Of a stretch of 64,000 nucleotides of DNA, positions 41,636 through 48,394 are shown in pieces. The stretch comes from Cardiobacterium valvarum (lineage in GTDB: Bacteria > Pseudomonadota > Gammaproteobacteria > Cardiobacteriales > Cardiobacteriaceae), in the NCBI RefSeq assembly GCF_900460955.1, contig NZ_UFUW01000001.1, positions 1,238,738-1,302,737 on the forward strand, written 5' to 3'. A program made the position numbers and the translations under genes. The notes under the pieces are model-generated. The model saw only the letters and a list, made by a program, of their open reading frames with translations. It did not search any database and was not told the DNA's origin. Every line of letters begins with the position of its first letter. The first letter of the stretch is position 1.

Positions 41636-44600
41636 TTTTCCTGCTTTTTCAGGTTGAGGCAGGCGGCGGTGAGGAAGACGGCGTAGTAGAGCGCAAGCAG
41701 CAGGATTTCCCGGTGCAGTTCGTGGACGCCGAGGCCTTTGCTGAAGGTGCCGGTGGTGGTCACGGCGTACCAGGTGGAGGGGATGATTTTGCCGAAGATA
41801 TGTGCGCCGCCTTCAAGCGCCGAGACGGGGACGAGGAAGCCGGAGAAGTTCAGCGCCGGCATGATGGTGGCGATGGCGGTGAGGAAGATGGCGGCGACTT
41901 GCGAGCGGGTAAAGGTGGAAAAGAGTAGGCCGATGGCGGTCGAGGTGCAGCTCATCAGCAGGGTGGCGAGGGTGAGGGCGGCGAGCGAGCCTCTCATCGG
42001 CAGGCCGAACCAGTAGCGCATCATCAGGTAGAGGATGGCGAAACTCAGCATGGCGGTGGCGATGTAGGGGAGTTGTTTGCCGACGAGGTATTGCAGGCGG
42101 CTGGCGGGCGAGGTGTAGTAGTTGGCGATGCTGCCGATTTCGCGTTCGCGGACGACGCCGACGGCGGCCATCATCGCCGGAAAGAGGGTGAGGGCGAGCA
42201 TGAGGACGCCGGGGGCGATGGCGTTCACGCTTTTGAAGTCCTGGTTGTAGGCGTAGCGGGGTTCGAGCGAGGCAGCGGGCGGCGGCAGGGTGATGCCGCG
42301 TGCGCGTGCCTGTTCGCGGGTGTAAGTGGCGAGGATAGCGGGGATGTAGGCGTTGATGTTGGCGGCGTTAAAGGATTCGGCGCCGTCGATGTGATAGTGG
42401 ATTTCGGGGTGCCTGTCGCGCAGCAGGTCGCGGCCAAAGTCGGGCGGGATGTCGATGGTGAGTTTGGCTTCGCGGCTGGCGAGGCGGTCGAGCAGTTGGC
42501 TTTCGTCGGTAAGTGGCGGCAGTTCGTTGAAGTAACGCGAACCGGCGAGTGGCTCGATGATGGCGCGGCTTTCGGCGCTGTGGTCGTGGTCGAGGACGGC
42601 GTAGGTGAGGTTTTTGATGTCGAAGGAGACGCCCCAGGTAAGCGCGGTCATGAGGATGACCGGGCCGAAGAGGGCGAAGAAGGTGCGGACGTGGTCGCGC
42701 AGCAATTCTGTACCTTCGCGGCGGGCAAAGGTCCAGGTGGTGGCGAACCAGTAGCGCAGGGTGGAGGTGGTGGCGGTAGCGGGGGTGCTTGCGTCAAGCG
42801 GGGTGATTACCGGGTTTTCTGTGCCGGTGCCGCTTGTTGTGGCGTCTGCGGGATTTGTCTGGTGGGCTGAAGCCCACCCTACGGCTGCGGTGGACGGGGT
42901 GCCAAGCGGGGTGGTTACCGGGTTTGCTGTTTCCCCCCTTCCGGCCTCCGGCCACCTTCCCCCGCAAGCGGGGGAAGGGATGGTTCCTGTGTCGGCGGCT
43001 GGTGCGGTGGTATTGAGCGGCGTATTTACCGGGTTTTCTGTATCGGTGCCGCTTGTTGTGGCGTCTGCGGGATTTGTCTGGTGGGCTGAAGCCCACCCTA
43101 CGGCTGCGGTGGACGGGGTGTCAAGCGGGGTAGTTGCCGGATTTTCTGTGCCGGTGCCGCTTACTGTGGCGTCTGCGGGATTTGTTTGGTGGGCTGAAGC
43201 CCACTCTACGGATTCGGTGGATGGGGCGTCAAGCGGGGCTGTTGCCGGATTTTCTGTGCCGGTGCTGCTTGCTGTGGCGTCTGCGGGATTTGTCTGGTGG
43301 GCTGAAGCCCACCCTACGGCTGCGGTGGACGGGGTGCCAAGCGGGGTAGTTGCCGGATTTTCTGTGCCGGTGCCGCTTGCTGTGGCGTCTGCGGGATTTG
43401 TCTGGTGGGCTGAAGCCCACCCTACGGATTCGGTGGATGGGGTGCCAAGCGACGTATTTGCTGGGTTCTGCCGTTTTTCATCCGCTATCAGGTAAGCGAT
43501 GAAGGCTTCTTCGAGGTTGGTCGCGCCGCTTTGTGCGGTGAGGGTGGCGGGGCTGCCCACGGCCAGCACGCGGCCCTGGTGCATGAAGGAGATGCGGTCG
43601 CATCTTGCCGCTTCGTTCATGAAGTGGGTGGAGACGAAGATGGTGATTTTGTCTTCACGCGACATGCGCAGCAGGTGTCGCCAGAACATGTCGCGCGCGG
43701 CGGGGTCCACGCCGGAGGTCGGTTCGTCGAGGATAAGTACTTCGGGGCGGTGCAGGCAGGCAGCGGCGAGTTGCAGGCGCTGGCGGATGCCGAGCGGCAG
43801 CGCAGCGGGTTTTTGTTCGGCGACGGTGGCGAGGTCGTATTGGGTGAGTGCTTCGCTGATGGCGGCTTTGCTGCCCGCGCCCAAGCGGTAGAGGCGGGCG
43901 TGCAGTTCGAGGTTTTGTCTGACGGTGAGTTCTTCGTAGAGGCTGAAGGCTTGCGACATGTAACCGACGCGCATCCGGGTGGCGACACTGCCCGCGTCCA
44001 CCGGCGCGCCAAGCAGGCTGGCGCTGCCACTGCTGGCCTGCAAGAGGCCGGTGAGCATTTTCATGGTGGTGGTCTTGCCGCAGCCGTTGCTGCCAAGGAA
44101 GCCGAAGATTTCGCCTTTTTCGATGGTGAAGCTGACGTGATCCACGGCGGTGAAGTTGCCGAAGGTTTTGGTGAGGCTGTGTGCTTCGATGGCGGGCGGG
44201 GCGTGGGGGTCGGGAACGAAAGGGGTAGGGTCGAGGCCGCCGGTGCCTTGTTGTTTTTCCGGCGGCAGCAGTTTGATGTAGGTTTCTTCGAGGGTGGCGC
44301 AGCCGTAGTCGCGCATGGTGGCGGCGGTCGGCGCGTTGATGAGCAGTTTGCCCGCGTCCATCGCCAGCAGTTGCCGGAATTGTTCGGCTTCTTCGATGTA
44401 GGCGGTAGCGACGAGGGTGGTCATGCCCGTGGTTTCTTGTTGCAGGTCGTGCACCAGCGCCCAGAACTGGCGGCGCGACAGGGGGTCAACGCCGGTGGTC
44501 GGTTCGTCGAGGATGAGCAGGTCGGGCGAGTGGACGAGGGCGCAGCAGAGGCTGACTTTTTGTTTCATCCCGCCGGAGAGTTTGCCGGCAGCGCGGTCGG

Positions 44601-44994
44601 GGAAGGGGGCGAGGCCGGTTGCATCCAGGAGGCGCTGGATGCGCGCGCGGCGTTCGCGGCGGTCAAGGCCGAAGAGGCGGGCGTGGAAGTCGATGTTTTC
44701 GTAAACGCTGAGGGTGGGGTAGAGGTTGCGCCCCAGTCCTTGCGGCATGTAGGCGATGCGGTGCGAGAGGGCAAGGCGGTCGCGCGCGCGGGTCATGTCG
44801 CCGTCGAGGACACGCACTTGCCCGCTCTGGATGCGGCGCACGCCGGCGATGATGCCGAGCAGGGTACTTTTGCCGACGCCGTCCGGGCCGATGAGGCCGG
44901 TGGTCGCCCCGCGCGGCAGGGTGAGGCTGATGTTGTCCAGCGCGGTGGTTTTGCCGTAGCGGTGGGTGAGGTGGTCAATGGTGATGGCGGTCAT
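41632..44994 (-). CDS. RbbA/YhiH-type exporter: two ABC ATPase domains fused to an ABC-2 permease, with a repeat-built linker
   Basis: About 1120 residues. ABC domain 1 (1-220) has GPDGVGKST, KLSGGMKQKVSL and LILDEPTTGVDP; ABC domain 2 (255-490) has GSNGCGKTT, a degenerate signature PLGIRQRLQLA and LILDEPTSGVDP. The C-terminal permease (about 745-1120) includes REREIGSIANYYTSP. E. coli RbbA has the same order in 911 residues. The extra length is a linker (about 505-742) of five 36-residue repeats built on VGWASAHQTNPADAT plus one divergent unit. ATG 44994 is preferred because the TTG at 45021 lies at the predicted transcription start. No membrane-fusion (HlyD/YhiI) gene adjoins. Confidence 0.9.
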   Translation of the reverse strand: MTAITIDHLTHRYGKTTALDNISLTLPRGATTGLIGPDGVGKSTLLGIIAGVRRIQSGQVRVLDGDMTRARDRLALSHRIAYMPQGLGRNLYPTLSVYENIDFHARLFGLDRRERRARIQRLLDATGLAPFPDRAAGKLSGGMKQKVSLCCALVHSPDLLILDEPTTGVDPLSRRQFWALVHDLQQETTGMTTLVATAYIEEAEQFRQLLAMDAGKLLINAPTAATMRDYGCATLEETYIKLLPPEKQQGTGGLDPTPFVPDPHAPPAIEAHSLTKTFGNFTAVDHVSFTIEKGEIFGFLGSNGCGKTTTMKMLTGLLQASSGSASLLGAPVDAGSVATRMRVGYMSQAFSLYEELTVRQNLELHARLYRLGAGSKAAISEALTQYDLATVAEQKPAALPLGIRQRLQLAAACLHRPEVLILDEPTSGVDPAARDMFWRHLLRMSREDKITIFVSTHFMNEAARCDRISFMHQGRVLAVGSPATLTAQSGATNLEEAFIAYLIADEKRQNPANTSLGTPSTESVGWASAHQTNPADATASGTGTENPATTPLGTPSTAAVGWASAHQTNPADATASSTGTENPATAPLDAPSTESVEWASAHQTNPADATVSGTGTENPATTPLDTPSTAAVGWASAHQTNPADATTSGTDTENPVNTPLNTTAPAADTGTIPSPACGGRWPEAGRGETANPVTTPLGTPSTAAVGWASAHQTNPADATTSGTGTENPVITPLDASTPATATTSTLRYWFATTWTFARREGTELLRDHVRTFFALFGPVILMTALTWGVSFDIKNLTYAVLDHDHSAESRAIIEPLAGSRYFNELPPLTDESQLLDRLASREAKLTIDIPPDFGRDLLRDRHPEIHYHIDGAESFNAANINAYIPAILATYTREQARARGITLPPPAASLEPRYAYNQDFKSVNAIAPGVLMLALTLFPAMMAAVGVVREREIGSIANYYTSPASRLQYLVGKQLPYIATAMLSFAILYLMMRYWFGLPMRGSLAALTLATLLMSCTSTAIGLLFSTFTRSQVAAIFLTAIATIMPALNFSGFLVPVSALEGGAHIFGKIIPSTWYAVTTTGTFSKGLGVHELHREILLLALYYAVFLTAACLNLKKQEK
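42780..43480. repeat. In-frame 108-bp tandem repeats inside the exporter gene
   Basis: Five units each contain GGTGGGCTGAAGCCCACC (copies near 42861, 43080, 43190, 43294 and 43405) followed by a CAAGCGGGG unit, spaced about 110 bases apart. Between the first two lies CTTCCCCCGCAAGCGGGGGA (near 42956), another intergenic repeat family. All remain in the exporter frame and encode the low-complexity linker. The unit near 43200 carries one change (CCCACTC), giving Glu instead of Gly. Confidence 0.9.
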
Positions 44995-45005
44995 GGTCAG
45001 GTCGT

Positions 45006-45053
45006 TTGGACAGTTGTCCAAGAGTATAGTGCGCCATTGGACGGTTGTCCAAT
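45006..45053 (-). promoter_or_regulatory. Exporter promoter with two palindromic operators
   Basis: On the minus strand, TGGACA (45051-45046), a 17-base spacer and TATACT (45028-45023) make a strong sigma-70 promoter. Palindrome 1, TTGGACAACTGTCCAA on this strand (45006-45021), covers the start site, and palindrome 2, ATTGGACAACCGTCCAAT (45036-45053), covers the -35. Their centres are 31 bases apart, about three helical turns. A third half site (TTGGACGG) starts near 45059. This is a typical TetR-type repressor arrangement, but no regulator gene is adjacent. Confidence 0.8.
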
Positions 45054-45089
45054 GGCACTTGGACGGTTATTTGCTGTGATGGGGATGCT

Positions 45090-45201
45090 TCATGCGGATG
45101 GTGGACTGAAGCCTGCCAAGCGGGGTAATTGCTGGCTCCGCCAAGCGGGATGAATGCTGGGCTCTCGGCGCGCAGTTTGTCTAACCCTCTCCCTAACCCC
45201 T
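45090..45201. repeat. Left part of a dispersed/tandem repeat array
   Basis: It holds GCCAAGCGGGGTAATTGCTGG, GCCAAGCGGGATGAATGCTGG and GCGCAGTTTGTCTAACCCTC, ending CCCTAACCCCT at the IS junction. It is continuous in type with 46458-46986 and 48243-48385. Confidence 0.8.
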
Positions 45202-46457
45202 TGTATGGACCGGAGACATGGGTAATACATGTGCGAAGAGATGGGTAACACTTACCCCGTCCCAACCGACGGAGGACCCCATGCCTTGGAGAACCCAAAC
45301 CGTGAAAGAACAACGCATAGAACTCGTTACCCTCGCCCGCAAGCCCGGCGCCAACATCAGCGAGCTTGCCCGCCGCTTCGGCGTCAGCCGTAAAACCATC
45401 TACAAATGGCTCAACCGCGACGATATGGACGACCGATCCCGCCGTCCGAAGAACAGCCCCAAGCGCACTCCGCAGGCCCAGGAAGCCCGTATCCTCGCCA
45501 CGCGCGATGACCATCCCGCCTGGGGCGCGCGCAAAATTGCCCACGTCCTCTCGCGCGACAGCGGCATCGTCCTTGCGTCCAGCACGGTCAACAGCATCCT
45601 GCGCCGCAATGGCCGCATCAGCCCTGAGGCCAGCTGTGCCGCGACTCCGTGGCAGCGTTTCGAGCATCCGTTTCCTAACGACCTGTGGCAGATGGATTTC
45701 AAAGGCTACTTCAGCACAAGCCACGAGGGGCGCTGCCACCCGCTGACCATCCTTGACGACCATTCACGCTACAACCTCTGCCTTGACGCGCAGGGCAACG
45801 AACGCCACGAGAGCGTGCAGGTGGCGCTCTTACGGGTGTTCGGGCGCTATGGCCTGCCGAAGTGCATCAACACTGATAACGGCTCGCCCTGGGGCAACGG
45901 TGGGCAAGACCCGCTAACCAAGCTTGGCGTGTGGCTCATCCGCCTGGGTATTCACGTTAGCCATAGCCGTCCTCACCATCCGCAGACGAACGGCAAGGAC
46001 GAGCGTTTCCACCGCACACTCAAGGCAGAACTGATTGATCGCTATGACTTTATTGATTTACTTGATGTGCAAAGACGTTTTGATTCCTGGCGGCACATCT
46101 ACAACCACGAACGTCCGCATCAAGCGCTGGGCATGGCGACTCCGTCGGAGTGCTACCAGCCCAGCACACGTAGCCTGCCGACGCAATTGCCGCCGGTGGA
46201 GTATCCGGGAGATGACTTTGTGCGCAAGGTGCAACAGGGCGGCTGGGTGAGTTTTCAGGGTAAGGCCCTACGCACCAGCAAGGCATTGGCAGGCCAGCCG
46301 GTAGCCCTGCGTCCGGTCGTTGGAGAGGATGGTGTTTTTGCCCTGTATTTTTGTCATCAATTTGTGGAGGAGTTTGATTTGAGAAACGCCTGATAGACTA
46401 TCCCCGGACTGTTACCTATGTCCTCGCACGTTGTTACCTATGTATCCGGTCTATACA
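45202..46457 (+). mobile_element. IS481-family element, copy 1 (1256 bp)
   Basis: Imperfect terminal inverted repeats: TGTATGGACCGGAGACATGG on the left and, complemented, TGTATAGACCGGATACATAG on the right. It is flanked by a 5-bp duplication CCCCT (45197-45201 and 46458-46462). It carries one intact transposase gene. Copy 2 at 46987-48242 has the same length and lies in the opposite orientation. Confidence 0.92.
45281..46393 (+). CDS. IS481-family transposase (copy 1)
   Basis: A 370-residue DDE transposase. The N-terminal helix-turn-helix reads ANISELARRFGVSRKTIYKW (residues about 22-41), a second winged-helix segment follows (WGARKIAHVLSRDSGIVLAS), and the rve-type catalytic core contains DLWQMDFKGYF (first Asp), INTDNGSPWG (second Asp) and GKDERFHRTLKAEL (Glu). 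The ATG at 45281 is preferred because GGAGG lies 5 bases ahead; an in-frame ATG at 45218 is inside the terminal repeat. The frame is intact. It matches the transposase of copy 2 residue for residue as far as read. Confidence 0.93.
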   Translation: MPWRTQTVKEQRIELVTLARKPGANISELARRFGVSRKTIYKWLNRDDMDDRSRRPKNSPKRTPQAQEARILATRDDHPAWGARKIAHVLSRDSGIVLASSTVNSILRRNGRISPEASCAATPWQRFEHPFPNDLWQMDFKGYFSTSHEGRCHPLTILDDHSRYNLCLDAQGNERHESVQVALLRVFGRYGLPKCINTDNGSPWGNGGQDPLTKLGVWLIRLGIHVSHSRPHHPQTNGKDERFHRTLKAELIDRYDFIDLLDVQRRFDSWRHIYNHERPHQALGMATPSECYQPSTRSLPTQLPPVEYPGDDFVRKVQQGGWVSFQGKALRTSKALAGQPVALRPVVGEDGVFALYFCHQFVEEFDLRNA

Positions 46458-46986
46458 CCCCTCTCCCACGGGACGAGGAGCTTGTTGGTGCAGCTTTCTG
46501 GTTTCTGGGCTCGCGGCAAGCCGCCGAGCGGGATAAAGCCTGGGTTTTGTCGCTGCGCAGTTTGCCTAACCCTCTCCCACAGGGCGAGGGGCTTGCTGGT
46601 GCAGCTTTCTGGTTTCTGGGCTCGTGGCAGGCCGCCGAGCGGGATAAAGCTTGGGTTTTGTCGCTGCGCAGTTTGTTTAACCCTCTCCCCAACCCCTCTC
46701 CCACGGGGCGAGGGGCTTGTTGGTGCAGCTTTCTGGTTTCTGGGCTCGTAACAGGCCGCCAAGCGGGATAGATGCTGGGCTCGTGGTAGACCACCAAACG
46801 GGATAAAGCCAGGGTTTTGTTGCTGCGCAGTTTGTCTAACCCTCTCCCCAACCCCTCTCACACGGGGTGAGGGGCTTGTTAGTGCAGTTTTCTGGTTTCT
46901 GGGCTCGTGGCAGGCCGCCGAGCGGGATAAAGCTTGGGTTTTGTCGCTGCGCAGTTTGTCTAATCCTCTCCCCAACCCCTCTCCCA
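46458..46986. repeat. Tandem array of about 130-bp repeats between the two IS481 copies
   Basis: About four units, each running CGAGGGGCTTGTTGGTGCAG, TTTCTGGTTTCTGGGCTCG, GGCCGCCGAGCGGGATAAAG, then TTGTCGCTGCGCAGTTTG and AACCCTCTCCC. Units differ by substitutions and by an optional CCCAACCCCTCTCCC segment. The PYP-like open frames in it are repeat translations, not genes. The unit contains the CCAAGCGGGATA-type core seen elsewhere in the window. Confidence 0.85.
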
Positions 46987-48242
46987 TGTATAGACCAGAT
47001 ACATAGGTAACAACGTGCGAGGACATAGGTAACAGTCCGGGGATAGTCTATCAGGCGTTTCTCAAATCAAACTCCTCCACAAATTGATGACAAAAATACA
47101 GGGCAAAAACACCATCCTCTCCAACGACCGGACGCAGGGCTACCGGCTGGCCTGCCAATGCCTTGCTGGTGCGTAGGGCCTTACCCTGAAAACTCACCCA
47201 GCCGCCCTGTTGCACCTTGCGCACAAAGTCATCTCCCGGATACTCCACCGGCGGCAATTGCGTCGGCAGGCTACGTGTGCTGGGCTGGTAGCACTCCGAC
47301 GGAGTCGCCATGCCCAGCGCTTGATGCGGACGTTCGTGGTTGTAGATGTGCCGCCAGGAATCAAAACGTCTTTGCACATCAAGTAAATCAATAAAGTCAT
47401 AGCGATCAATCAGTTCTGCCTTGAGTGTGCGGTGGAAACGCTCGTCCTTGCCGTTCGTCTGCGGATGGTGAGGACGGCTATGGCTAACGTGAATACCCAG
47501 GCGGATGAGCCACACGCCAAGCTTGGTTAGCGGGTCTTGCCCACCGTTGCCCCAGGGCGAGCCGTTATCAGTGTTGATGCACTTCGGCAGGCCATAGCGC
47601 CCGAACACCCGTAAGAGCGCCACCTGCACGCTCTCGTGGCGTTCGTTGCCCTGCGCGTCAAGGCAGAGGTTGTAGCGTGAATGGTCGTCAAGGATGGTCA
47701 GCGGGTGGCAGCGCCCCTCGTGGCTTGTGCTGAAGTAGCCTTTGAAATCCATCTGCCACAGGTCGTTAGGAAACGGATGCTCGAAACGCTGCCACGGAGT
47801 CGCGGCACAGCTGGCCTCAGGGCTGATGCGGCCATTGCGGCGCAGGATGCTGTTGACCGTGCTGGACGCAAGGACGATGCCGCTGTCGCGCGAGAGGACG
47901 TGGGCAATTTTGCGCGCGCCCCAGGCGGGATGGTCATCGCGCGTGGCGAGGATACGGGCTTCCTGGGCCTGCGGAGTGCGCTTGGGGCTGTTCTTCGGAC
48001 GGCGGGATCGGTCGTCCATATCGTCGCGGTTGAGCCATTTGTAGATGGTTTTACGGCTGACGCCGAAGCGGCGGGCAAGCTCGCTGATGTTGGCGCCGGG
48101 CTTGCGGGCGAGGGTAACGAGTTCTATGCGTTGTTCTTTCACGGTTTGGGTTCTCCAAGGCATGGGGTCCTCCGTCGGTTGGGACGGGGTAAGTGTTACC
48201 CATCTCTTCGCACATGTATTACCCATGTCTCCGGTCCATACA
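46987..48242 (-). mobile_element. IS481-family element, copy 2 (1256 bp, inverted)
   Basis: The same element as 45202-46457 in reverse orientation, with the same terminal repeats apart from one visible difference (ACCAGATACAT against ACCGGATACAT). It is flanked by its own 5-bp duplication TCCCA (46982-46986 and 48243-48247), so it arrived by independent transposition, not by inversion of a shared segment. The target is again the CCCCTCTCCCACGGGG part of the repeat. Confidence 0.92.
47051..48163 (-). CDS. IS481-family transposase (copy 2)
   Basis: A 370-residue transposase with the same sequence as copy 1: helix-turn-helix near residues 22-41 and catalytic DFKGYF, TDNGSPWG and DERFHRTL motifs. 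The start at ATG 48163 (behind GGAGG) parallels copy 1. An open frame continues upstream through the terminal repeat into the flanking repeat array, but this is accidental read-through. Both copies having intact genes suggests recent transposition. Confidence 0.93.
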   Translation of the reverse strand: MPWRTQTVKEQRIELVTLARKPGANISELARRFGVSRKTIYKWLNRDDMDDRSRRPKNSPKRTPQAQEARILATRDDHPAWGARKIAHVLSRDSGIVLASSTVNSILRRNGRISPEASCAATPWQRFEHPFPNDLWQMDFKGYFSTSHEGRCHPLTILDDHSRYNLCLDAQGNERHESVQVALLRVFGRYGLPKCINTDNGSPWGNGGQDPLTKLGVWLIRLGIHVSHSRPHHPQTNGKDERFHRTLKAELIDRYDFIDLLDVQRRFDSWRHIYNHERPHQALGMATPSECYQPSTRSLPTQLPPVEYPGDDFVRKVQQGGWVSFQGKALRTSKALAGQPVALRPVVGEDGVFALYFCHQFVEEFDLRNA

Positions 48243-48385
48243 TCCCACGGGGCGAGGGGCTTATTGGTGCAGCTTTCTGGTTTCTGGGCTCGTAGCAGGC
48301 CGTCGAGCGGGATAGATGCCGGGCTCGTGGCAGGCCGTCGAGCGGGATGAATACTGGGTTTGCGGGCAGTCGCCAAGCAGCGTAA
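48243..48385. repeat. Right part of the dispersed/tandem repeat array
   Basis: It continues the array after copy 2: CCCACGGGGCGAGGGGCTTA, TTTCTGGTTTCTGGGCTCG, then GCCGTCGAGCGGGATAGATG and a second GCCGTCGAGCGGGATGAATA, ending with CGCCAAGCAGCG just before the glnE stop. Confidence 0.8.
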
Positions 48386-48394
48386 TGCCCGTTT

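Noticed and set aside
45218-45280. Upstream in-frame ATG for the IS481 transposase
   Set aside because: It lies inside the terminal inverted repeat; the ATG at 45281 has GGAGG at the right distance.
46458-46986. CRISPR-like array
   Set aside because: Units are about 130 bp and contiguous with no unique spacers, and no cas genes are near.
46418-47026. Several open frames inside the repeat array
   Set aside because: They are translations of the tandem unit in different phases and disappear with small changes in the unit.
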